A stretch of 64,000 bases of DNA from contig NZ_AGIK01000003.1 of assembly GCF_000230675.1 (NCBI RefSeq), forward strand, positions 186,001-250,000, read 5' to 3'. This stretch comes from Synechococcus sp. WH 8016. Its GTDB lineage: Bacteria > Cyanobacteriota > Cyanobacteriia > PCC-6307 > Cyanobiaceae. The notes beneath the pieces were generated by a model that had not been told where the DNA came from, did no database searches, and worked only from the letters and a program-made list of their open reading frames with translations. Positions 9,592 through 20,669 of this stretch are shown piece after piece. The position numbers were made by a program, and so were the translations under genes. How positions within the stretch are numbered: the stretch's first letter is position 1; each line of letters opens with the position of its first letter.

Positions 9592-11007
9592 ATGGTGAGT
9601 GTCTCCCAACCCGATCACAGCGCGAGTGAAGGTGGGGGACAGCGGGGCTATGGCAAGGGCCGTCCACGCGATGAGCCCAATTTCGAAGCCCTGCCCGATT
9701 CGCTTCCGCCCCAAAACCTGGAGGCTGAAGAAGCTGTTTTAGGGGGAATCCTGCTCGACCCCGATGCCATCGGCCGCGTCGCCGACGTGCTCCAACCTGA
9801 GGCGTTCTATCTAGGGGCGCACCGGGAGATCTTCCGCACCGCGGTGATGCTCCATAGCCAGGGCAAACCCACCGATCTCACGGCGATGACCGCCTGGCTG
9901 GCCGATACGGGATCGCTCGACAAGGTGGGCGGTAGCGGCCGCTTGGTGGAGCTGGTGGAGCGGGTGGCCTCCACGGCCTCGATCGAACAGGTAGCCCGGC
10001 TAGTGATGGATAAGTTCCTGCGCCGGCAGCTGATCCGTTCCGGCAATGAAGTGATTCAGCTGGGCTTTGACCAAAGCCTGCCGATGGAGCAGGTGCTGGA
10101 TCAGGCCGAACAGAAGATTTTTGCGATCAGTCAAGAGAAGCCTTCTAAAGGACTGACTCCAACTGCAGAAATCCTCACCAGCACCTTCAACGAGATCGAA
10201 AGCCGATCCCTTGGCACCTCGGTGGCGGGCATTCCGGTGAACTTCTACGACCTGGATGCGATGACCCAAGGCCTCCAGCGCAGTGACCTGATCATCGTGG
10301 CCGGCCGCCCAGCGATGGGCAAAACCTCAATCGTGCTCAACCTGGCCAAAAACGTGGCGCAATTGCACAACCTTCCGGTGTGCATGTTCAGCTTGGAGAT
10401 GAGCAAAGAACAGCTCACCTATCGGCTGCTCTCGATGGAGGTGGGCATCGAAGCGGGCCGCCTGCGCACCGGCCGGCTGCAACAGGAGGAATGGCCCTTG
10501 CTCGGCCAAGGCATCAACACCCTCGGGCAATTACCGATGTACATCGATGACAAGCCCAACTCAGGCGTGCTCGAGATGCGCTCGCTCTGCCGCCGGCTGA
10601 TGGCCGAACAGGGAAAAGAACTGGGCCTGGTGGTGATTGATTACCTGCAGCTAATGGAGGGATCAAGCCCCGACAACCGGGTCCAAGAAATCTCGCGGAT
10701 CACCAGGGGCCTTAAGGGCATGGCCCGCGAACTCAACGTGCCAGTGATCGCCCTCTCCCAGCTCAGCCGAGGGGTGGAATCGCGCACCAACAAACGCCCC
10801 ATGCTCAGTGACCTGAGGGAATCAGGCTCGATTGAGCAAGACGCCGATCTGGTGCTGATGATCTACCGCGATGAGTACTACAACCCGGAAACTCCCGACC
10901 GAGGCATCACCGAAGTGATCGTGACCAAGCACCGCAACGGACCAGTGGGCACCGTAAAACTTCTGTTCGAGCCCCAGTTCACCCGCTTCCGTAACCTGGC
11001 CGCCTGA
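9592..11007 (+). CDS. dnaB: Replicative DNA helicase DnaB
   Basis: 471-residue hexameric replicative helicase. The N-terminal domain begins near residue 38 (LPPQNLEAEEAVLGG). The RecA-like domain has the Walker A motif GRPAMGKTS near 238-246, VVIDYLQLM as Walker B, and ALSQLSRGVE(S)R with SDLRESGSIEQDAD downstream. No intein interrupts the P-loop or other hotspots. The first about 35 residues are an acidic and glycine-rich extension. It unwinds DNA ahead of the replisome and interacts with DnaG primase. Confidence 0.98.
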   Translation: MVSVSQPDHSASEGGGQRGYGKGRPRDEPNFEALPDSLPPQNLEAEEAVLGGILLDPDAIGRVADVLQPEAFYLGAHREIFRTAVMLHSQGKPTDLTAMTAWLADTGSLDKVGGSGRLVELVERVASTASIEQVARLVMDKFLRRQLIRSGNEVIQLGFDQSLPMEQVLDQAEQKIFAISQEKPSKGLTPTAEILTSTFNEIESRSLGTSVAGIPVNFYDLDAMTQGLQRSDLIIVAGRPAMGKTSIVLNLAKNVAQLHNLPVCMFSLEMSKEQLTYRLLSMEVGIEAGRLRTGRLQQEEWPLLGQGINTLGQLPMYIDDKPNSGVLEMRSLCRRLMAEQGKELGLVVIDYLQLMEGSSPDNRVQEISRITRGLKGMARELNVPVIALSQLSRGVESRTNKRPMLSDLRESGSIEQDADLVLMIYRDEYYNPETPDRGITEVIVTKHRNGPVGTVKLLFEPQFTRFRNLAA

Positions 11008-11042
11008 GCGAGGAGCCGGCTTAGGAACTAGACAATAAAAAT

Positions 11043-12992
11043 ATGAGCTTCGCCGCTACCCCCACAGAAAGTTTTGACCTGATCGTCGTCGGGGGTGGTC
11101 ATGCCGGTTGCGAGGCTGCAATCACGGCTGCTCGATTGGGGCTCAATACCGCCTTGTTCACTCTCAATCTCGACCGAATTGCCTGGCAGCCCTGCAACCC
11201 GGCCGTTGGTGGCCCTGCCAAAAGCCAACTCGTCCATGAAGTGGATGCCCTCGGTGGCGTAATCGGCCGCCTCGCTGATGCCACCGCCATCCAAAAGAGG
11301 GTCTTGAATGCCAGCCGCGGCCCTGCGGTTTGGGCCTTACGCGCCCAGACCGACAAACGCCATTACTCACGGGAGATGCTGAAGCTGCTGCATCACACCC
11401 CCAACCTGGCCCTACGCGAAGCGATGGTGACGGGCCTCGAAGTAGATGGGGATCCAAAGCAAGCCGGCCAGGCCCGGATCAAAGGGATTCGTACTTACTT
11501 CGGCAGTGTGTACGGCGCCCAAGCCGTAGTGCTCACCGCTGGCACCTTCCTTGGCGGCCGCATCTGGGTGGGCCATCAATCGATGTCTGCGGGGCGCGCT
11601 GGCGAACAGGCTGCTGAAGGCTTAACCGACGCCTTGAAACAGCTGGGCTTCCACACCGATCGGCTCAAAACCGGCACCCCTGCTCGCGTTGATCGGCGCA
11701 GCATTGCGCTCGAGCAATTGGAAGCACAACCAAGTGATGCCGCCGATCGCTTCTTTTCGTTTGACCCAACGGCCTGGGCTAGCGGCGAACAGATGAGCTG
11801 CCACATCACCCGCACCACAGCAGCTACGCATCAATTGATCAAAGACAACCTGCATCTCACCGCGATTTACGGCGGCATCATCGACAGCAAAGGCCCGCGC
11901 TATTGCCCCTCGATCGAAGACAAGATCGTGCGCTTTGCAGACAAAGACTCGCACCAAATCTTCCTGGAGCCAGAAGGACGCGACACCCCAGAGATTTACG
12001 TGCAGGGCTTCTCTACGGGGTTGCCAGAAACAATCCAACTGGACCTGCTGCGCACCCTGCCGGGCTTGGAGCAATGCGTGATGCTTCGGCCGGCCTATTC
12101 CGTGGATTACGACTACCTTCCCGCCACCCAACTCAAACCCTCCCTGGAAACCAAGCGCGTACAGGGTTTGTTTAGTGCCGGGCAACTCAACGGCACCACT
12201 GGCTACGAAGAAGCCGCGGCCCAAGGCCTGGTGGCTGGCCTCAACGCCGCCCGACTGATCGGAGGCCAAGAGCCCGTGCATTTCCCGAGGGAAAACAGCT
12301 ACATCGGCACGATGATCGACGATCTGGTGAGCCAAGACTTACGCGAGCCTTACCGGGTCTTGACCAGTCGCAGTGAGTACCGGCTGGTGTTGCGTGGGGA
12401 TAACGCCGACAGGCGCCTCACCCCCCTGGGCCGTGAGCTTGGACTGATTGACGACCGGCGTTGGCAGCTGTTCAACGACAAGCTCCAGGCCATGGAAGAC
12501 GAAAAGCAGCGCCTCGAAACGGTTCGCCTCAAGGTCAGCGACCCTGTCGCACCAGCCATTGAAAAAGAAAGCGGAGCTCCGATCCGAGGCTCGATCACGC
12601 TCGCGGATCTCTTGCGTCGCTCAGGCGTCCACTCCGCAGATCTCGTGCGCCATGGCCTGGCCGATGCGGAGCTTCCCCTCGCGGTAAGAGAGGGCGCCGA
12701 AATCGATATCAAATACAGCGGCTATCTTCAGCGCCAGCAACAACAGATTGACCAGGTCAAACGTCAGAGCCTGCGCAAACTCCCCGTCGATCTTGATTAC
12801 GCAAGCATCGGCACCTTGTCGCGAGAAGCGCGCGAAAAGCTAGCTGCCATTCAGCCCACCACGTTGGGCCAGGCCACCCACATTCCTGGCGTGAGCCAAG
12901 CAGACCTCACGGCCCTCTTGCTTTGGCTGGAGCTGCAACAGCGCCGATCGAAAGCAAATCCAGACCTCGCCAGCACCGCCAACTCTCGATAG
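11043..12992 (+). CDS. mnmG: tRNA uridine-5-carboxymethylaminomethyl modification enzyme MnmG
   Basis: 649-residue FAD protein (GidA). The Rossmann motif [10 protein letters not shown] lies near residue 17, followed by the family signatures [15 protein letters not shown] and [10 protein letters not shown], and an [11 protein letters not shown]-terminal region. With MnmE it modifies U34 of several tRNAs, which protects decoding accuracy. It lies 35 bases after dnaB on the same strand. Full length. Confidence 0.98.
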   Translation: MSFAATPTESFDLIVVGGGHAGCEAAITAARLGLNTALFTLNLDRIAWQPCNPAVGGPAKSQLVHEVDALGGVIGRLADATAIQKRVLNASRGPAVWALRAQTDKRHYSREMLKLLHHTPNLALREAMVTGLEVDGDPKQAGQARIKGIRTYFGSVYGAQAVVLTAGTFLGGRIWVGHQSMSAGRAGEQAAEGLTDALKQLGFHTDRLKTGTPARVDRRSIALEQLEAQPSDAADRFFSFDPTAWASGEQMSCHITRTTAATHQLIKDNLHLTAIYGGIIDSKGPRYCPSIEDKIVRFADKDSHQIFLEPEGRDTPEIYVQGFSTGLPETIQLDLLRTLPGLEQCVMLRPAYSVDYDYLPATQLKPSLETKRVQGLFSAGQLNGTTGYEEAAAQGLVAGLNAARLIGGQEPVHFPRENSYIGTMIDDLVSQDLREPYRVLTSRSEYRLVLRGDNADRRLTPLGRELGLIDDRRWQLFNDKLQAMEDEKQRLETVRLKVSDPVAPAIEKESGAPIRGSITLADLLRRSGVHSADLVRHGLADAELPLAVREGAEIDIKYSGYLQRQQQQIDQVKRQSLRKLPVDLDYASIGTLSREAREKLAAIQPTTLGQATHIPGVSQADLTALLLWLELQQRRSKANPDLASTANSR

Positions 12993-13016
12993 GTTTGCCT
13001 CAACCAAAGGTTTGCA

Positions 13017-13709
13017 GTGCCCTCTCGCCTCTCCACATCCACGGCGTACTGGAATCTGCGTGCAGAACAAGTCATGGACCAGGTGTTCCAGGCGGCGGAG
13101 CCTTCCCTGAAGGCCGTTGAAATTCAAGTGGAACCGTCCCCAGATCCCACCCGCAAATCAGTTGCGGATCCACCTCCAACAGCGCGTTCCAGTACACCTC
13201 CCTGGCAGCAGCTCACCCTGATTGGCGTGACACTCGGCGCCCTGCTCTGCAGTGCTTGGCTGGCGCGCAGCTGGCACCTCTCGGAACAAGCCCTCTATCG
13301 CGAGCGCAATCTCGCGCTCACCGAAAAGCTCAAAGCACGCGCTACTCCCAAACCCTCCCCTTCTCCACCTCCCAAACCAGCAGAACCTGAAGCGGTTGCC
13401 ACACTTCCCAACCTCGAGCCGCTCACTCTTCCGCTCAGTGCCGCCATTGCCCCAGCCGCATCCAGCGGCTCCGAGGCCAGTCCAAATCCTGTAGCCCCAG
13501 CTCCCAAGAGCCAGCCTGCTCTGGTGGGAATTGTGCACGCTGAAGTCGGCGGATCGGCCATCTTCCAATTAGACAATCAATCTCTCTCTGCCACACCTGG
13601 AGAAAGCATCGGCAACAGTGGCTGGTCACTGCTGAGCATTTCAAGCACAGGTGCCGTCATTGAACGCAACGGTGAACGCCAATCTCTCTCGATCGGCGGT
13701 GCTTTCTAA
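13017..13709 (+). CDS. Proline-rich single-span membrane protein
   Basis: 230-residue protein of unknown function from GTG 13017. One hydrophobic segment (about residues 65-82, LTLIGVTLGALLCSAWLA) follows a polar N terminus. A proline-rich linker with lysines comes next, then a compact C-terminal domain (about 165-230) ending in ...QSLSIGGAF. The domain order resembles PilP or GspC-type inner-membrane proteins that bear a small periplasmic beta domain, but this is only an architectural likeness. It follows mnmG by 24 bases, so it is probably cotranscribed. Confidence 0.7.
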   Translation: MPSRLSTSTAYWNLRAEQVMDQVFQAAEPSLKAVEIQVEPSPDPTRKSVADPPPTARSSTPPWQQLTLIGVTLGALLCSAWLARSWHLSEQALYRERNLALTEKLKARATPKPSPSPPPKPAEPEAVATLPNLEPLTLPLSAAIAPAASSGSEASPNPVAPAPKSQPALVGIVHAEVGGSAIFQLDNQSLSATPGESIGNSGWSLLSISSTGAVIERNGERQSLSIGGAF

Positions 13710-13714
13710 GCAAA

Positions 13715-13736
13715 AAGGCCAAGAGATAGAGGCCTT
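13715..13736. terminator. Possible hairpin terminator after 13709
   Basis: AAGGCC at 13715-13720 pairs with GGCCTT at 13731-13736 around a ten-base loop, six bases after the stop codon of the upstream gene. On the plus strand the arm ends in CTT followed by GATC, so the U-tract is weak. On the minus strand the arm runs into CCTTTTTG. Termination of the mnmG-side transcript is plausible, not certain. Confidence 0.4.
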
Positions 13737-13891
13737 GATCACAAACATTACGATCCTGATTGCAGTCAGATCGCCAGAAACAGGATCACCCTGCTAACAC
13801 CACAATCAAAGGAAAAGAAATACGTGGAATGCTTAGAAGCGTTGCATCCTCACGAATGAGAGATACAACGTGTTCATTGTGCTTGTAGCCA

Positions 13892-14473
13892 GTGAATCGA
13901 CAGACATTGGCCGTCATGCTGATCGCAAGTCTTGCCAGCTCCCATGCTGACGCCAAACCTTCACGACCAAGGGATACGCCCATTCTGACAAGCGTCTCCG
14001 ACCTTGCTCTGCTGGGGCCAAAAGTCAGACCTCTCCCTCAACGCCTGTGGCCCATCAGACGTGGAGAGAGGATCACACTCGAATACCCGCTTCCCACGCT
14101 TGCCCAGGAAGTGAGTCCCTACGGTTGGCGATTTTCAGACCATAGAAACAAGTGGCGCTTGCATACAGGACATGATCTAATCGCACCCGCCGGAACAGGA
14201 GTTTTGGCTGCACTATCCGGAAAAGCATTAATCGTGCAACCTATTTCTGGATACGGACTAACTGTCTTGCTTGATCATGGCAATGGCTGGCAAACCCTTT
14301 ACGGCCATTTACTCAGTGCTCGAATCAGACCTGGCCAAATCATCCAAACGGGAGAGCCAATAGGGAATGTAGGGAAAAGTGGCCATGCCAGTACCACTCA
14401 TCTCCACTTCGAGCTGCGTCGCTTCAAAAATGGGCAGATGATGGCGATTGACCCCGCACCACTTCTTCATTAG
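13892..14473 (+). CDS. M23 family metallopeptidase (LytM-type), secreted
   Basis: 193 residues from GTG 13892; ATG at codon 9 is an alternative. The N terminus is a signal peptide ending in the SSHADA region. The peptidase M23 domain shows the zinc ligands in HTGHDLIAPAGTG (about 88-100) and the HLHFELR motif near 171, with VLLDHGNGWQTLYGHL between. Such enzymes cleave peptidoglycan cross-links or activate amidases during cell division. The catalytic residues appear complete, so an active enzyme is likely. It has its own upstream region of about 180 bases. Confidence 0.88.
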   Translation: MNRQTLAVMLIASLASSHADAKPSRPRDTPILTSVSDLALLGPKVRPLPQRLWPIRRGERITLEYPLPTLAQEVSPYGWRFSDHRNKWRLHTGHDLIAPAGTGVLAALSGKALIVQPISGYGLTVLLDHGNGWQTLYGHLLSARIRPGQIIQTGEPIGNVGKSGHASTTHLHFELRRFKNGQMMAIDPAPLLH

Positions 14474-14728
14474 ACATCGCCGCAAATAGCACATGCCAAC
14501 CGTGGATCACTGATGTGGATCCAGCGAAAATCTGAGCGACCATAAGCTTATATACCCAGAAGAGACAACCAATCCTTCTCTCATTGGATATTTATAAATT
14601 TAGATCAGTAAATCAAAGTGTAGAAACGTTGCCTTTCGCCCGACAAAGCTGGGGGATTCAACCTTTCCGCCAGGAACTTCATGAAGTTGAGTGAAATCAG
14701 CGCCGCAAAGACGCCTGATGATTGATTC

Positions 14729-14905
14729 ATGAAACACGTCTCAATATTGGAGCTCGAGATTCCATTTAGATTTTTTGGAGCGTTAGTCGTGGGTTCTGCC
14801 CTGATGATCATGGCTCGTTCTTTTAAAGAAGCTGCTTTGCTTGGCGGAACCTTTCTCTGCGGACTTGGCGCCCTTGAATTGGCCCTTCGTTTTAGTGGTT
14901 ACTGA
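14729..14905 (+). CDS. Small possible membrane protein, 58 aa
   Basis: A short frame from ATG 14729 to TGA 14903-14905. Residues 17-27 (GALVVGSALMI) and 37-55 (LLGGTFLCGLGALELALRF) are hydrophobic, separated by MARSFKEA, so a two-helix hairpin in the membrane is plausible. A minus-strand frame covers part of the same region, but its composition is less protein-like. No clear ribosome binding site. Could start later, at ATG 14812. Confidence 0.4.
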   Translation: MKHVSILELEIPFRFFGALVVGSALMIMARSFKEAALLGGTFLCGLGALELALRFSGY

Positions 14906-15129
14906 ACTCTGAGATTCGGAATCACCGAAGCAAGCCAACCCCAGCCCAGCAATCAGCCATACCCACCCTGAAATTGTGGTGACCAATCCATGCGGGCCAG
15001 GAAGGCAAGGCTGGTTAGGGTGCGCCAAATTTCCCTGAAACAACAGGATTTGCAAAGCAAAACGTTCAACATCAACCTCCAATCCGTCTCGGTGGGAGGG
15101 GTCCTCTGACATCACCTTCAGGGCAAGCG

Positions 15130-15729
15130 TTGTCTTCTGGGTTGCGGCCCTCTCCCACCTGCGTGTGGGAGGCACCTGCCGAAACGATTGTGGCCGGTGA
15201 TGACCCAGGTGAATTGCCGGGCCCCTGGAGATTGATGCTTTTAGGAGACGGCAGTCCAACCCGTCACCTGCGCCTGCTCACAGGACATCCAGTGGCCGTG
15301 CAACTGATTGCCATGGCGGAAGAACCCGTGGGACAAGCTTCTCTCGGCTGCCCCCGCGAAGTGCAGGAACTCACCCCTCCCCTCCTCCGCCGTCAGGTTT
15401 GGTTGAGTTGTGGAGGGCAAACCTTGGCTTGGGCTGAAAGCTGGTGGAACCAGGACGAAGCCAACCAACACTTGCAAGACCGAAACCTGCCGATCTGGCT
15501 CAGCCTCACGCAGGGTCGTTCTGAGCTCTTCCGCGAGGTGGATGGTTTAGCGCTGGTACAAGAACCATGGCTTGAAAAACGGTTTGGCTGCTCTGGACCC
15601 TTTTGGAGTCGCCACTACCGTTTTTTCCGTCAAGGACGGGAGCTCACGGTGATTCGTGAAGTGTTCAGCCCTGCCTTGGAAGAATGGCTCGGAACGACCC
15701 CGCGCCAACCACTTCATCTTTCTAGATGA
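15130..15729 (+). CDS. Chorismate lyase-like protein (DUF98 family)
   Basis: 199 residues from TTG 15130. The sequence fits the cyanobacterial chorismate--pyruvate lyase family: LLGDGSPTRHLRLLTGHPVAVQ at about 36-58, a central RRQVWLSCGGQTLAWAESWW block, and the C-terminal REVFSPALEEW. In cyanobacteria this enzyme makes 4-hydroxybenzoate from chorismate, the ring precursor of plastoquinone. Family membership is inferred from these blocks and from length. No neighbour belongs to the same pathway. Confidence 0.8.
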   Translation: MSSGLRPSPTCVWEAPAETIVAGDDPGELPGPWRLMLLGDGSPTRHLRLLTGHPVAVQLIAMAEEPVGQASLGCPREVQELTPPLLRRQVWLSCGGQTLAWAESWWNQDEANQHLQDRNLPIWLSLTQGRSELFREVDGLALVQEPWLEKRFGCSGPFWSRHYRFFRQGRELTVIREVFSPALEEWLGTTPRQPLHLSR

Positions 15730-15816
15730 AGAAAGCCAGCGTTTTCGCCAAATTTGTGCTTGTCAACTTGCAGCAAATCAGGCGATCGGGATCATGACGC
15801 TAGTTGCGATGGTTTC

Positions 15817-16251
15817 ATGACAACGACCCAGTGGCTAACCCTGTCCGACCTCGGACGCCGCTTTGGGCTTTCAGCCAGACATTGCGGCCACGCTCTCGAC
15901 CATGAGGGATGGCGCGACCACAACGGACATCCAACCCAAGCAGCCATCACAGCCGGTGCCGCTCAGCGCCACAACAGATATCAGCACGGCACCTCAAACC
16001 GCTGGAACGTCGAGATCTGCGCCGCTGTGCTTTCCAAGCATGGCAACCACCCCATCCATCGCAGCGAACAGATTTCACAGTGGGTGACCTTGCTCGAAGC
16101 CATGGAAGAGGGATCGGCCTCTGTCTCGACGAGCCCAGATCAAATGGCTGAAGATCTGCCATTTGATCTGATCGAAGAGGTGAACCATCAACTCAGCCAT
16201 CGAGGCTGTCGCTTTCAGGTCCAACGTTTCGAAGAATGCACCAGCCCCTAA
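15817..16251 (+). CDS. Hypothetical protein with possible winged-helix start
   Basis: 144 residues from ATG 15817. The frame is open from TTG 15754, but that extension is Cys- and Asp-rich and not protein-like. The N terminus (TTQWLTLSDLGRRFGLSARHCGHALDHEGWRD, given here in part) reads like a short helix-turn-helix that selects DNA or a partner. The C-terminal third is acidic then basic (FDLIEEVNHQLSHRGCRFQVQRF). Function unknown. It converges with the DUF1269-like gene, leaving 14 bases between stops. Confidence 0.65.
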   Translation: MTTTQWLTLSDLGRRFGLSARHCGHALDHEGWRDHNGHPTQAAITAGAAQRHNRYQHGTSNRWNVEICAAVLSKHGNHPIHRSEQISQWVTLLEAMEEGSASVSTSPDQMAEDLPFDLIEEVNHQLSHRGCRFQVQRFEECTSP

Positions 16252-16265
16252 ATCAACCCTCTTAA

Positions 16266-16787
16266 TCAACCCAACCTGAGGCCTTCGGCCTGCCGGCGTG
16301 CCCGCTCGAGTTGCTCCTTCAGCAGGTCTTCATCGGTATGGCTGAGGTTGGTGTGGATCAACCGGGCATGGGGCGCATGGCGACGTAGACGCTCAATCAC
16401 ACGATCGGGCGTGGCCTCTCTCACTAACAACGCCAAAGCAGCGCTGCCCACAGGAAGGGTTTCCGCGAGCTCTTTCAAAAAGTTGTCATTGATGCCCATG
16501 TCATTGAGCGATCCAGAGGCGGCACCAGCCCCCGCACCCACGGCGAGACCTAGCAACGGGTTGGCAAAAACCAAACCGATCAACAGACCCCAGAAGCTTC
16601 CTCCCATCGCTCCAGCCGCCGTCATGTTGATCGCCTGACGCAAGTGCACATGGCCGTCTTCTCCATGCTCAAGCACCACGGCATCCTCAAGAGCAATCAA
16701 ATGCTCTTGTTGGATCGTGACCAGCTCGCGGCGCACCTCCTCCGCTTCTTGAGCTTTTGGAAAGCCCACAACCACCAAATTGCTCAT
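16266..16787 (-). CDS. DUF1269-like membrane-associated protein
   Basis: 173 residues resembling the DUF1269 family. It begins LVVVGFPKAQEAEEVRREL, and a glycine-rich hydrophobic block at about 55-90 (AAGAMGGSFWGLLIGLVFANPLLGLAVGAG, in part) looks like a glycine zipper that can insert in or lie on a membrane. The C-terminal part carries an ALALLVREATPDRVIERL segment typical of the family. Members are often stress-related, but no biochemical role is established. Start ATG 16787. Confidence 0.8.
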   Translation of the reverse strand: MSNLVVVGFPKAQEAEEVRRELVTIQQEHLIALEDAVVLEHGEDGHVHLRQAINMTAAGAMGGSFWGLLIGLVFANPLLGLAVGAGAGAASGSLNDMGINDNFLKELAETLPVGSAALALLVREATPDRVIERLRRHAPHARLIHTNLSHTDEDLLKEQLERARRQAEGLRLG

Positions 16788-16833
16788 ACAGACAACGTCT
16801 TTTCAGAAGGTTAGAGAGCAAACGTCCCAGCGA

Positions 16834-17376
16834 TCAGTCCCTTCGCCGGCTGGAACGAGGCAAGGGGCGCCTGGAGGAACCACGGGACAGAGGCTGGGGC
16901 GATGCCGCCGTTGATGGGGACGCCGTTGATGGGGGGGGTGCAGACCGGGACCAGCGCTCCACGCGGAAACTTTCGTCATCAGGCCAACTGTTGTCAGCCT
17001 CCCCATAGAAGGACTCAGGCTCAGGCAGCGGTGCAACATTCACCCGCCGTGAGATCGCATCAAGAGGTCGCTTACGGCTTGATGCAACAGACGATTCAGC
17101 CCGCAGGGGTGGTTGAACCGGATCCCTCCAGTCTTCTTCTTCGTCCATCAGCCAATCGATCTTGTCGCCGACCCAGCGACCCACGGTTTCGAGATCCATG
17201 CCAGGACGGGCTCCTCCACCAGGCCTTCGCCCAGGTCGCGTGCCAGCAACACCATCCACCAACTGGCGGCCGGTTTCAAGCCACTGATCCAATCGCCGAT
17301 CACCAACATCTTGACTGCGCTGCCCCTGACTGCGCTGCCCCTGAATGCGCTGCCGAGGTTGAAAACGTCCATCCAT
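16834..17376 (-). CDS. Low-complexity Arg/Ser/Pro-rich hypothetical protein
   Basis: 180 residues, strongly biased. Near the N terminus three repeats of a QGQRSQ-type unit are encoded by a 15-bp tandem repeat. The middle (MDLETVGRWVGDKIDWLMDEEEDW) is a plausible amphipathic helix. The rest is Arg-, Ser- and Pro-rich and ends in PLPRSSRRRD. A competing plus-strand frame (16902-17492) is longer, but its composition looks like an antisense shadow. Function unknown; probably disordered, possibly a nucleic-acid or scaffold binder. Confidence 0.6.
   Translation of the reverse strand: MDGRFQPRQRIQGQRSQGQRSQDVGDRRLDQWLETGRQLVDGVAGTRPGRRPGGGARPGMDLETVGRWVGDKIDWLMDEEEDWRDPVQPPLRAESSVASSRKRPLDAISRRVNVAPLPEPESFYGEADNSWPDDESFRVERWSRSAPPPSTASPSTAASPQPLSRGSSRRPLPRSSRRRD
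17311..17355. repeat. Three 15-bp tandem repeats inside the low-complexity gene
   Basis: Units TTGACTGCGCTGCCC, CTGACTGCGCTGCCC and CTGAATGCGCTGCCG follow one another exactly at 17311, 17326 and 17341. The period is a multiple of three, so copy-number change keeps the reading frame and alters only the QGQRS-type repeat count in the encoded protein. Confidence 0.9.
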
Positions 17377-17385
17377 CTCCTGACC

Positions 17386-17481
17386 TTAACGACGACGCTG
17401 CTGCAGCCAACGCTCCCTTTGCCAACCGATCAACGCAATCGACACCCCGCCAGCTTCTAGGACCCAAAGAAACAAATCCAT
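17386..17481 (-). CDS. 31-residue possible membrane microprotein
   Basis: A short frame from ATG 17481 to TAA at 17386, just upstream of the low-complexity gene and just after the SprT-like gene. The first about 18 residues are hydrophobic (MDLFLWVLEAGGVSIALIGW), followed by a basic, Gln/Arg-rich tail ending QQRRR: the pattern of a single-span protein with a positive cytoplasmic end. Its position between two same-strand genes, with tight spacing, supports it. No homologue recalled. Confidence 0.4.
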   Translation of the reverse strand: MDLFLWVLEAGGVSIALIGWQRERWLQQRRR

Positions 17482-17482
17482 C

Positions 17483-18031
17483 TCAATCCTGAGCGGGGGC
17501 AGGTACATAGCTGAGTAGACAACTCACATGCCAGTGACCGTCATGATGCCGATCACAGCACAACCTGCAAGCCGCTTGCCTGACCCGGCGCCGATAGGGA
17601 GTCCGCTGTTCACAGATCGGACAGATGGCAATCCAACGCGGGGGGCTTTGCTGAACCGGAAAACGATGGCGAATGCTCACCTTGAATCGAGTTTGAGACG
17701 CATTAATCGCCTCCATCTGGGCCCGAAAGCAAGGGCCATGACTCTCCCGTTGCCCCAAGACCAGGTCCACCCAGGCATGGATCATTTCGTGACAGAGGGT
17801 GCTCTCGGTGGCGGACCGTGGCAAGGGATCCAGCAAGGGTTTTGAGAGCACAATCTCCCGACCAAGAGGCGGTGCAACCGCCGGCCCGCGGCGATAAAAG
17901 CCCGCCGTCTTGCGCATCCGCCCATCACTCCAGCGCAAGGAGACCAGGGGGCCCGTGCCCCGCACCAGGCCGCCATCGAAATGTTCTCGATTAAGCCTGT
18001 GAAACAAAGGCAGCAGTGGCTCGAGGGGCAT
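17483..18031 (-). CDS. SprT-like zinc metallopeptidase-type protein
   Basis: About 182 residues from ATG 18031; a GTG at 18112 would give 209. The zinc site is HEMIHAW at 81-87 of the shorter form, followed by His98 in the family's downstream position. A C-terminal zinc ribbon is visible with CPIC (137-140) and CRLC (155-158). SprT/Spartan-type proteins are proposed to act on DNA-protein cross-links, but the bacterial role is not settled. Start choice is uncertain because the extension contains a Cys/Ser-rich stretch unlike the family. Confidence 0.82.
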   Translation of the reverse strand: MPLEPLLPLFHRLNREHFDGGLVRGTGPLVSLRWSDGRMRKTAGFYRRGPAVAPPLGREIVLSKPLLDPLPRSATESTLCHEMIHAWVDLVLGQRESHGPCFRAQMEAINASQTRFKVSIRHRFPVQQSPPRWIAICPICEQRTPYRRRVRQAACRLCCDRHHDGHWHVSCLLSYVPAPAQD

Positions 18032-18130
18032 GGGGACTGAGAAAGAAGCCAAACAGCACGAAAGTCGGCTCAGTCTGCCTCGTTCCTGCATCCAGTCAGT
18101 CAGAATCTTCACTCATTCGGATGCACCCCG

Positions 18131-20654
<2,524 letters not shown>

Positions 20655-20669
20655 AAATCCCAACCAGGC

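Noticed and set aside
14605-14811. 68-residue minus-strand frame
   Set aside because: No start signal and no fold-like composition; it overlaps a better plus-strand small frame.
14783-15259. 158-residue minus-strand frame
   Set aside because: Overlaps both the small membrane frame and the chorismate lyase gene, and does not look like protein.
16902-17492. 196-residue plus-strand frame over the low-complexity gene
   Set aside because: The composition (Gln/His/Ala-rich, no hydrophobic core) looks like the antisense of the minus-strand gene.
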